From contig NZ_RAPE01000002.1 of assembly GCF_003651245.1 (NCBI RefSeq), positions 620,001-684,000 of the forward strand: 64,000 nucleotides of DNA, in the 5' to 3' direction. This document shows, in pieces, positions 1 through 8,043 of the stretch. The first letter of the stretch is position 1. The number at the start of each line of letters is the position of its first letter. The notes under the pieces are model-generated. The model was not told where the DNA came from, made no database searches, and saw only the letters and a program-made list of their open reading frames with translations. The DNA comes from Roseovarius spongiae (GTDB taxonomy: Bacteria; Pseudomonadota; Alphaproteobacteria; Rhodobacterales; Rhodobacteraceae). Both the position numbers and the translations under genes were made by a program.

Positions 1-1
1 T

Positions 2-685
2 GGCGAGGGGCTGGGCCTTGCGCCTCTCGGTCCGGTGGCGGTCGCGCTTTTGTTGCTGACGGTCAGCGATTTCGGCACCTACTGGGTGCACCGGATCCAT
101 CACGAGAACCGGATCTTCTGGCCCTTCCACTCGGTCCACCACTCGGCCGAGGTGATGACCCCGATCACCGTCTTCCGCAAGCATCCCTTCTATGACGTGA
201 TCTCCACCTTCGTGCGCGGCCTGTTCATCGGCGTACTCCAGGGCGTTTTCATCGGCCTGTTCGCCGGGAAGGTGTCGCTATTCACGCTGATCGGGGTCAA
301 CGCGGGCTATGTGCTGTTCAACATGGCGGGGTCCAACCTGCGCCATACGCATGTCTGGCTGGGCTACGGCAAACTACTGTCGCACATCTTCATCTCACCG
401 GCGCAGCACCAGATCCACCATTCGCTCGCGCCCGAGCATCACAACAAGAACTATGGCGAGGTGCTGGCGATCTGGGACTGGATGTTCGGCACGCTCTACG
501 TGCCGCAGGCGCAGGTCGAGTTGCAATTCGGTCTCGGCGACCGGCACGGCAACCGTCTGGCGCAGCGCCATGACAGCCTGCGCGCCGCGCTCGTGGTGCC
601 GGTGCAGGACAGCTGGAAACAGGTGAAGAAACGGTTTCGCCGCGCGCCGCCTGCGCCGCAGGAACACGTGACGCCGGCCGAATGA
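2..685 (+). CDS. Sterol desaturase / fatty acid hydroxylase family protein (5' end outside window)
   Basis: Membrane di-iron oxygenase family (sterol desaturase/fatty acid hydroxylase) that hydroxylates or desaturates lipid-like substrates. The frame is open from the first bases of the window, so the N-terminus is missing; 227 residues are visible. Three histidine clusters that ligate the di-iron centre are seen: HRIHH, HSVHHS and a later HQIHHS. Hydrophobic segments lie before the first and between the second and third clusters. The C-terminus is basic and proline-rich. The stop codon overlaps the start of the next gene (ATGA at 682-685), which suggests translational coupling to the acyltransferase. 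The substrate cannot be told from the sequence. Confidence 0.85.
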   Translation, partial: GEGLGLAPLGPVAVALLLLTVSDFGTYWVHRIHHENRIFWPFHSVHHSAEVMTPITVFRKHPFYDVISTFVRGLFIGVLQGVFIGLFAGKVSLFTLIGVNAGYVLFNMAGSNLRHTHVWLGYGKLLSHIFISPAQHQIHHSLAPEHHNKNYGEVLAIWDWMFGTLYVPQAQVELQFGLGDRHGNRLAQRHDSLRAALVVPVQDSWKQVKKRFRRAPPAPQEHVTPAE

Positions 686-1818
686 GCCGAGGGTTTTCCA
701 CCTATCTCGACCTCTTGCGCTTTGGCGCGGCCTTGGTCGTGTTGCTGTCGCATTTCGGATATGCGCGCTATTCCGGCGGGCGCTGGCTTTGGGTGCGCGA
801 GCTGAACCTCGGCAGCGACGCGGTGGTCGTGTTCTTCGTGCTTTCGGGGCTGGTGATCGCGCTGGTGGCGGATCGCAAGCGCACGGGCGGGCGGGGCTTC
901 GCCTTCGATAGGCTGACGCGGCTGTGGTCCGTGGCGCTGCCGGCGCTGGCGATCGGCTTCGCGCTTGATCGGATCGGCGCGGCGGTCGCGCCCGCCGCCT
1001 ACGCCGGCTGGTTCTACGCGCCGCTGCCGTTCTGGGAACAGATGCTGCGCGGCCTCAGCTTTTCGAACGAATGGGGCGGGCTGGCGGCGCGGCTCGGCAC
1101 CAACGGCCCGTTCTGGTCGCTGAGCTACGAGGCGGCGTTCTACACGCTCTTCGCCGTCGCCTTCTACCTGCGCGGCGCGCGGCGGCTCGCGCTGCTCGCG
1201 CTCGGTATTTGGATCGCGGGCCTCAACGTGTTGCTGCTGATGCCCGCCTGGCTGATGGGGGTCGCGCTTCATCACTGCGTGAGGCGCGGCGCGCTGCCGA
1301 GCGGGGCTGCCGCGCTTGCGCTCGCGCTGCTGCCGGTGCTGGGCTATGCCGGCGCGCTGGCGGTGGGGGCGCCCGATGCGTTGCGCGCGCTGAGCGCGCC
1401 GCTCGACAAAGCGGTGAACCTGCGTTTCTCGGATGAGCCCCTGTGGAACGCGCTCCTGGGCGTGTTGGTCACCGCGCATCTCGCGGGAATGGCGGGGCTG
1501 CTGCGCGAGCAGAGCCTCGCGCGCCTTGCGCCGCGCGCGGCGTGGCTCGCCGGCGGCAGTTTCTCGCTCTACCTCATGCACTATCCGGCGCTTCAGTTCG
1601 TGAGCGCGACCATGCCGCGCACCGGCGTGGCGCTGCTGGACGACGCGGTGCTGCTGGTCACGGTGCTGGCCTTCTGCGCGCTCTTCGCCGCCCTCTTCGA
1701 ACGGCCGCTGCCACAACTTCGCGCGGCGCTGCGGCGCGTCACGGCGCGGCTCAGACGAGATCCGGCGCGCGGCCCACGCGATTGGCCAGACGCCCCACCG
1801 TCAGCCCCTGCACGATGA
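682..1818 (+). CDS. Acyltransferase family 3 (OafA/WecH-like) membrane protein
   Basis: Predicted integral-membrane acyltransferase (acyltransferase_3 family), which typically O-acylates surface polysaccharides or other envelope molecules. The protein has 378 residues and about ten hydrophobic segments. It begins with a pattern characteristic of the family (YLDLLRFGAALVVLLSH, with the first membrane helix carrying the conserved histidine) and has a later conserved FFVLSG motif. The start is the ATG overlapping the upstream stop. The 3' end overlaps the convergent antiporter gene by 68 bases. The C-terminal tail is Arg/Pro-rich. The acceptor is unknown. Confidence 0.85.
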   Translation: MSRGFSTYLDLLRFGAALVVLLSHFGYARYSGGRWLWVRELNLGSDAVVVFFVLSGLVIALVADRKRTGGRGFAFDRLTRLWSVALPALAIGFALDRIGAAVAPAAYAGWFYAPLPFWEQMLRGLSFSNEWGGLAARLGTNGPFWSLSYEAAFYTLFAVAFYLRGARRLALLALGIWIAGLNVLLLMPAWLMGVALHHCVRRGALPSGAAALALALLPVLGYAGALAVGAPDALRALSAPLDKAVNLRFSDEPLWNALLGVLVTAHLAGMAGLLREQSLARLAPRAAWLAGGSFSLYLMHYPALQFVSATMPRTGVALLDDAVLLVTVLAFCALFAALFERPLPQLRAALRRVTARLRRDPARGPRDWPDAPPSAPAR

Positions 1819-3001
1819 TCGAGAAGATCACCACCATGTAGGTCGCGGTCAGGATCAGCGGCTTCCACTCGCCGTCCGGCAGGCTGAGCGCCAGCGCGAC
1901 CGAGATCCCGCCCTTCAGCCCGCCCCAGGTCATGATCGGGATGACGCCGGGCGAAAAATCACGGAACGGGCGCAGGATCAGCACGGGGATCGCCACCGCC
2001 GCCAGTCGCGCGACAAGGGCGAAGAGAATGGCGACGGCGCCCGCGGTGAGGAATTCCAGCTCGAAGGCGATGGCGAAGACCTCGAAGCCGATCATCAGGA
2101 ACAGCACCGCGTTCAGGATCTCGTCCACCATCCGCCAGAAGGCGTCGACATATTCGCGCGTTTCCTGGCTCATGCCGTATTTCGCGCCGACCTCGCCGAT
2201 CAGCAGCCCGGCGCAGACCGCCATGATCGGCGCCGAGACATGCAGCCACACGGCCAGCTCGTACCCGCCGAAGGCCAGCCCCAGCGTCAGCAGCACCTCG
2301 AGCGAATAATCGTCGATCAGCCGCATCACCCGGAAGGTGAGCCAGCCCAGCACCAGGCCCAGCACCGCCCCGCCAAGCGCCTCGCGGACAAACAGCGTGG
2401 CCGCGCCGGCCAGACTGCCGCCGGTATGATGATCCACGGCCGGAAAGGCGAGGCCGACGAGCACGAGAAACACGACATATCCGACCCCGTCATTGAAAAG
2501 CGATTCCCCCGCGATCTGCGTCTCGAGCGACTTGCGCAGGTTGGCCTCGCGCAGAACTCCCATCACCGCGACCGGATCGGTGGGCGAGACCAGCGCGCCG
2601 AAGACGAACGCCACGAGCAGCGGCATGCCGGTGAGCCAGCTGAACCCGGTTCCGATGATCACGGTCGAGATCGCCACCCCCATCGTCGCCATCAAGAGCA
2701 CCAGCAGCCATTCGGCGCGCAAATCCGATATCTTGACGTGCAACGCCCCGGCGAAGAGCAGCAGCCCCAGCATCCCCTCGAGCAGCGCGTCCGAAAAATG
2801 GATGCCGGTGACAAAGCCGCGCACCTCGTCCGCGACGCCAAGCGCGGGCCAGAGCAGGTCGAGCCCGAGCAGCCCGAAGGACGCGAACAACGCCACGATC
2901 AGGATGCCGATCGCCGAGGGCAGTTTCAGCACGAGGTAGTTGATCGCCCCGAACACGCCCGCGAGCACGATCAGAAGCGAAGTGATTTGCAGGATGGTCA
3001 T
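1751..3001 (-). CDS. Na+/H+ antiporter, CPA1 (NhaP-like) family
   Basis: Inner-membrane monovalent cation/proton antiporter of 416 residues, with roughly twelve hydrophobic segments and no long cytoplasmic C-terminal domain. Family signatures are visible: SPTDPVAV around residues 138-145 and FNDGVGYVVF around residues 168-177, the latter holding the Asp expected for ion binding in CPA1 proteins. Likely role is pH and Na+ homeostasis. It is monocistronic and convergent with the acyltransferase gene, with the last codons of the two genes overlapping. The start is the ATG at 3001. Confidence 0.88.
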   Translation of the reverse strand: MTILQITSLLIVLAGVFGAINYLVLKLPSAIGILIVALFASFGLLGLDLLWPALGVADEVRGFVTGIHFSDALLEGMLGLLLFAGALHVKISDLRAEWLLVLLMATMGVAISTVIIGTGFSWLTGMPLLVAFVFGALVSPTDPVAVMGVLREANLRKSLETQIAGESLFNDGVGYVVFLVLVGLAFPAVDHHTGGSLAGAATLFVREALGGAVLGLVLGWLTFRVMRLIDDYSLEVLLTLGLAFGGYELAVWLHVSAPIMAVCAGLLIGEVGAKYGMSQETREYVDAFWRMVDEILNAVLFLMIGFEVFAIAFELEFLTAGAVAILFALVARLAAVAIPVLILRPFRDFSPGVIPIMTWGGLKGGISVALALSLPDGEWKPLILTATYMVVIFSIIVQGLTVGRLANRVGRAPDLV

Positions 3002-3070
3002 GGCGCGCTCCGCGGAAATCAGGCGTCCGGGGTAGCATGGCGATTGGGGCAGGGGAACGCCCCGCCTGCG

Positions 3071-4492
3071 TCAGGTGCCGCAGAAAGTCTGGCGCACCAC
3101 TTCCGACGGCGCGGGCGGACGCGCGAGATCCGCCGCCTCGGGCTGATCCTCGTAGGGGCGCGCGAGCACGTCGAGCAGCCGCTCAAACGGCGCGTAATCG
3201 CCCTCGACCGCGGCGGCGATCATTTCCTCGACGCGGTGGTTGCGCGGGATGAAGGCCGGATTGGCGGCGTCCATCCGCGCCCGCCAGCCTTTCTCGGACG
3301 CCACGCGCGCGCGCCAACGCTCTTGCCAGGGATCGAACTTCGCCGGGTCGAGAAACTGATCGCGCGCGTCTTCGGACGCGAGGTTGCGGAAGGTGTTGGT
3401 GAAATCCGCCCGCCCCGCCGTCATCAGGTCAAGCAGTTCGCTGATCAGCGCACGATCCTCCTCGCCCGCCTCTTCGATGCCGATCTTGCGCCCGAAAAGG
3501 CGCAGCCATTCGGCGTCCACCATGCCCGGAACGGCGTGCACGGCGGCGGTGAACTCCTCGACCGCCGCCTCCTGGTCGGGCATGAGCGGCACGAGGCAGG
3601 TGGCCAGCTGCGCGAGGTTCCACACGATCACGTTGGCCTGGTTGTCATAGGCGTAGCGCCCATGCGCGTCGATCGAGCTGAACACCGTCTGCGGGTGATA
3701 GACATCCATGAAGGCGCAGGGACCGTAATCGATCGTCTGGCCCGAGATGGTGGTGTTGTCGGTGTTCATCACCCCGTGGATGAAGCCGACCGACAGCCAT
3801 TGCGCGACAAGCCGCGCCTGACGCCCGGCCACCGCGCGCAGGAAGGCGCCCGGATCGGCGGCGTCGGGGTCATGACGCGCGCGCGTGTAGTCGTAGAGCG
3901 CTTGCAGCGCCTCGCGGTCGCGCCGCGCCGCGAAATACTCAAAGGTGCCGACGCGGATATGGCTCGCCGCCACGCGGGTCAGAACCGCGCCGGGCAGCGC
4001 GCCGCTTTCGCGCCAGACCGGCTCACCGCTGGCCACGGCGGCGAGCGCGCGGGTGGTCGGGACGCCGAGCGCGTGCATCGCCTCGCTCACCACGTATTCG
4101 CGCAGCACCGGGCCCAGCCAGGCGCGCCCATCGCCCATGCGGCTGTAGGGCGTGGGGCCCGAGCCCTTGAGCTGAATGTCGCGGCGCCTCCCCTGCCGGT
4201 CCACCACCTCGCCCAGAAGGTTCGCGCGCCCGTCGCCCAGCGAGGGGCTGAAGCCGCCGAACTGGTGGCCCGCATAGGCCTGCGCGATCGGCGTGGCCCC
4301 GTCGGGCGGGCGGTTGCCCGAAAAGATCTCGGCCAGGGTGTCCGCGTCGGCGGGCTCAAAGCCAAGCTCTTCCGCGAGCGGCGCATTGAAACGGATGAGT
4401 TTCGGCGCGCGCACCGGCGCCGGATCGATCCGGGTGTGAAACGCGCTTGGCAGGCGCGCATAGCTGTTGTCGAAAGGAATGGCGAGGGTCAT
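3071..4492 (-). CDS. selO: Protein adenylyltransferase SelO (YdiU/UPF0061)
   Basis: SelO family pseudokinase; characterised members transfer AMP from ATP to Ser/Thr/Tyr of target proteins and are linked to redox stress. The protein has 473 residues, the usual bacterial length. Conserved segments include [26 protein letters not shown] and the [18 protein letters not shown] stretch of the active site. The extreme C-terminus ends in a Cys (FCGT), where many homologues carry Cys or selenocysteine; no UGA read-through is needed here. It stands alone between the antiporter and a GNAT gene. Identification is firm; targets are unknown. Confidence 0.92.
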   Translation of the reverse strand: MTLAIPFDNSYARLPSAFHTRIDPAPVRAPKLIRFNAPLAEELGFEPADADTLAEIFSGNRPPDGATPIAQAYAGHQFGGFSPSLGDGRANLLGEVVDRQGRRRDIQLKGSGPTPYSRMGDGRAWLGPVLREYVVSEAMHALGVPTTRALAAVASGEPVWRESGALPGAVLTRVAASHIRVGTFEYFAARRDREALQALYDYTRARHDPDAADPGAFLRAVAGRQARLVAQWLSVGFIHGVMNTDNTTISGQTIDYGPCAFMDVYHPQTVFSSIDAHGRYAYDNQANVIVWNLAQLATCLVPLMPDQEAAVEEFTAAVHAVPGMVDAEWLRLFGRKIGIEEAGEEDRALISELLDLMTAGRADFTNTFRNLASEDARDQFLDPAKFDPWQERWRARVASEKGWRARMDAANPAFIPRNHRVEEMIAAAVEGDYAPFERLLDVLARPYEDQPEAADLARPPAPSEVVRQTFCGT

Positions 4493-4579
4493 GAGGGGAA
4501 TCTAGGCGCGCGGCCCGCCGATTTCCAGCGCCCCGCCATCGGGTATTTGCACCCGGAGAAGCGCGGGGGCGGCTTTCGC

Positions 4580-5026
4580 TCAGAAGCGGCGCGTCATCAG
4601 CATGTTGTGTTCGCGCGGCTCAAAGCGCAGTTTCTCATATAGCGCGCGCGCGCGGGCGTTGTCGCGGCGCACCTCGAGATGCAGCGCCTTGAGGCCGGCG
4701 CCCGCCAGCGCCTTGGGCAGCGCGCCTAGGATCTCCGTGCCGATGCCGCGCCCGCGCACGCCGGGGCGGATGTAGATTTCGTCGAGGAACCCGTCGAGCC
4801 CGCCGAATTCCAGCGACCAGCCGAAGCAGACCACCGCGTAGCCGATCGGCGCGCGCACCGGCCCGACGAGGTAGACCGCCCCGTGCGGCGAGCCGGCCAG
4901 CAGCGGTTTGATCGCCTCGCGCAGCCGCGATTCGTCGGGGGCGATGCCCTCTTCGGTCTGAAAGGCGGTGACCAGCGGGATCAGCCGGTCGATGTCGTCG
5001 GGCTTGGCGAGGGTGAGGGCGGTCAC
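4580..5026 (-). CDS. GNAT family N-acetyltransferase
   Basis: Small (148 residues) acetyl-CoA-dependent acetyltransferase of the GNAT fold. The acetyl-CoA pyrophosphate-binding motif A is visible as RPGVRGRGIGTEIL near residues 92-105, followed by motif B with LEVRRDNARARALYEKLRF. The start is a GTG at 5026. The acceptor cannot be predicted. It is transcribed in the same direction as selO, 87 bases upstream of it, so co-transcription is possible. Confidence 0.85.
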   Translation of the reverse strand: MTALTLAKPDDIDRLIPLVTAFQTEEGIAPDESRLREAIKPLLAGSPHGAVYLVGPVRAPIGYAVVCFGWSLEFGGLDGFLDEIYIRPGVRGRGIGTEILGALPKALAGAGLKALHLEVRRDNARARALYEKLRFEPREHNMLMTRRF

Positions 5027-5105
5027 GGGCGGGCGGGCCTTTCGGGCGGGGGCGTTTCGCGGGCAGAGTGACGGCGCGCGCGCGGAATGTCCATCGCGCG
5101 GCCGC

Positions 5106-5333
5106 TCAGCGGGCGGCGGCGCGCCGGTAGTGGCGCAGCACGTAGAGGCGGATCGCAGAGGCGAGCCCGAGGTCGGGGCCGCGCTCTGCGTCGATCTCGG
5201 CGGCGAGCCGGTTGACCGGCTGCGCGCGTTCGGCGGCGATGGCGCGGAACGCCTGCCAGAACTCCTCTTCCAGCGTCACGCTGGTGCGGTGACCGCTGAG
5301 CGTGAGAGAGCGTTTGACCGGCCGCCGCGTCAT
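5106..5333 (-). CDS. Ribbon-helix-helix (RHH_4) protein
   Basis: A 75-residue basic protein of the RHH_4 type found widely in alphaproteobacteria. The core reads KRSLTLSGHRTSVTLEEEFW, followed by a helix and a Leu/Ala-rich C-terminal helix, as expected for a ribbon-helix-helix DNA-binding dimer. The ATG at 5333 is chosen because a good ribosome site (AGAGGTGA) lies five bases upstream; an in-frame GTG at 5339 is the alternative. It follows the DUF4169 gene within a few bases and is probably the last gene of the fumC operon. Its DNA target is unknown. Confidence 0.75.
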   Translation of the reverse strand: MTRRPVKRSLTLSGHRTSVTLEEEFWQAFRAIAAERAQPVNRLAAEIDAERGPDLGLASAIRLYVLRHYRRAAAR

Positions 5334-5335
5334 GG

Positions 5336-5508
5336 TCACCTCTCGCGCTTGTGCGCCTCGAGATCGCGGGCGGCCTTGTCGGCGCGGGTCTTCTGCGCCG
5401 CTTTCTCGGCCTTCGGCCGCCCGAAGACGATCGCGTTCTCGTCCGCGCGGGTCTTTTGCGCGGCGCGGGCGCGGGCCTTGCGCGCCTTGTTCAGATTGAC
5501 CGGCGCGC

Positions 5509-5512
<4 letters not shown>
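5336..5512 (-). CDS. DUF4169 family small basic protein
   Basis: A 58-residue, highly charged protein starting at a GTG that overlaps the fumC stop codon (GTGA). The sequence starts with the [11 protein letters not shown] pattern and continues with a mid segment FGRPKAEK, both typical of the DUF4169 family, which is found almost only in alphaproteobacteria. It contains two copies of AQKTRAD, an internal short repeat. The function is unknown; Lys/Arg/Ala richness suggests nucleic-acid or ribosome contact, but that is inference. The overlap with fumC and near-overlap with the RHH gene imply a translationally coupled trio. Confidence 0.75.
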
Positions 5513-6900
<1,388 letters not shown>

Positions 6901-6976
6901 GTGCGGGCTCTCCTCTGGGTGGGTGGCCCACGTCATACCGCCTGCGGCGGCAAGTGCAAGGATGCGCGCGCGCGGG

Positions 6977-7426
6977 CTACTTGCGGAACTTGTCGAGGCT
7001 GACGATCTCGGCGTCGGGCTTGGGCTGTTCCTCGCTCGCCGGCTCATCCGCGTCCTCGATCTCCGACTCGTCTTCCTGCGTCTCGAAGCGCAGGCCGAAT
7101 TCGACCGAGGGGTCGACGAAGGTCTGGATCGCGTCGTAGGGCACCCACAGATGCTCGGGCGCGTCCCCGAAATTGAGCGTCACGCCGAATCCGTCCGCGC
7201 CGACTTCGAGATCGTCGTACCAGTGCTGCATGACCACGGTCATTTCGGTCGGATAGCGTTCCTTCAGCCAGTCGGCGAGACGGGCGTCGGCGTGGGTGGT
7301 GTCGAAGGTGATGAAGAAGTGGTGCGCGCCCGGCAGCCCATGGTCGCGGACCTCGCCCAGAACCTCCTGGATGAGGCCCCGCATGGCCTTGTGCATCAGG
7401 TTTCCGTAGTCGATCGTCCGAGACAT
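6977..7426 (-). CDS. sspB: SspB, ClpXP adaptor for ssrA-tagged proteins
   Basis: Alphaproteobacterial SspB adaptor, which binds the ssrA degradation tag on rescued nascent chains and delivers them to ClpXP. The protein has 149 residues. An N-terminal substrate-binding domain (about residues 1-110) contains FFITFDTTH and the HLWVPYDAI segment. It is followed by an acidic linker rich in Glu/Asp and a short C-terminal tail ([10 protein letters not shown]) of the kind that docks on ClpX. The ribosome site GGAGA lies six bases upstream of the ATG. The tmRNA gene that encodes the tag is immediately upstream on the same strand. Confidence 0.9.
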   Translation of the reverse strand: MSRTIDYGNLMHKAMRGLIQEVLGEVRDHGLPGAHHFFITFDTTHADARLADWLKERYPTEMTVVMQHWYDDLEVGADGFGVTLNFGDAPEHLWVPYDAIQTFVDPSVEFGLRFETQEDESEIEDADEPASEEQPKPDAEIVSLDKFRK

Positions 7427-7474
7427 GCGCGCTCTCCAATGCCTGCTTTCAGCATAGGTGATTCTGAGGGAGAT

Positions 7475-7513
7475 AAAAGGGGCGCCGCCGCCTCGGGACG
7501 GCGCGCGGGCGCC
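7475..7513 (-). terminator. Probable intrinsic terminator downstream of ssrA
   Basis: On the minus strand a GC-only stem pairs GGCGCC, GC and CGCC with GGCG, GC and GGCGCC (12 pairs, two single-base bulges, 7-base loop), followed by CCTTTTAT. It lies about 100 bases past the tmRNA 3' end and before sspB, so it would separate the two transcripts. The T-run is short, so efficiency is uncertain. Confidence 0.5.
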
Positions 7514-7611
7514 GCGCGCGGACGGGCCTGCGGCTAGGAGTGACTTCGGGTCATGCGTTCATCATACCCGGCGTCGGGGGCGCGGAATGCGACGGGGCGG
7601 TGAGGGAAGGG

Positions 7612-7929
7612 AGGAAAGTGCAGGCTTCTGTTGCCAGGCGCCTGCGAACCCCGCCTTACCTGGCTAGAGGCAAGGACTTAAGTTTTCGGTTTTTCGGACT
7701 GCTTACGCAGCCAGAGCAACCGGAGCACGATTGTCATTTGCAATTGTACTGTTTTCGCCGATGACGGTGGCAGACAGCCGGGACAAAGCTAACCCCTTTA
7801 GACGTTCGTCGATCCTGTTTCGGCCCCATGATCCCCAAATGAAGGATGTTGGTGGAGCCGCCGGGTACCGCCCCCGGGTCCGATCCGCTTATTACGAGCG
7901 CGTTTATGTCCATAGTCCCCGAAGGGACA
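7612..7929 (-). ncRNA. ssrA: Two-piece (circularly permuted) tmRNA
   Basis: Transfer-messenger RNA for trans-translation, in the permuted alphaproteobacterial form. Reading the minus strand, the acceptor piece comes first (about 7929-7850) and ends in CCA. A 22-base intervening segment (7849-7828) follows, then the coding piece (7827 to about 7612). The coding-piece 5' end GGGGCCG pairs over seven positions with CGGCTCC just before ACCA, forming the acceptor stem across the break. The T-arm is CCGGG, a 7-base loop, CCCGG. The tag reading frame (7741-7703) encodes ANDNRAPVALAA followed by TAA. The acceptor piece opens with a GTCCC-TTCG-GGGAC hairpin. The outer ends are estimates. Confidence 0.93.
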
Positions 7930-7934
7930 CATCG

Positions 7935-7962
7935 AATATAGGGGCCCCGTAGCCGTTTGCAA
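7935..7962 (-). promoter_or_regulatory. Predicted sigma-70 promoter of ssrA
   Basis: On the minus strand TTGCAA (7962-7957) and TATATT (7940-7935) are separated by 16 bases. They lie immediately before the UUCG hairpin that opens the tmRNA acceptor piece, placing the transcription start near 7928. Position relative to the mature RNA supports the call. Confidence 0.6.
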
Positions 7963-8043
7963 AGGGGGGGGACGGCGAAAGGCGCGCGAAAACCCACGCC
8001 GGGGGAGCAGTGGGGGCGTTGATCGCGCGGCCGGGCCGGCGGA

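Noticed and set aside
3071..3080. Possible selenocysteine at the SelO C-terminus
   Set aside because: The codon is TGC (Cys) and the frame ends normally; no UGA decoding or SECIS is needed.
2240..4642. Long plus-strand reading frame of about 800 codons
   Set aside because: It is antisense to the antiporter and selO genes, has shadow composition (Arg, His, Gln rich) and no recognisable domain. High GC produces such frames.
7458..7997. Several small frames in 7458-7997 on both strands
   Set aside because: They fall inside the tmRNA gene, its terminator and promoter; none has protein features apart from the tag itself.
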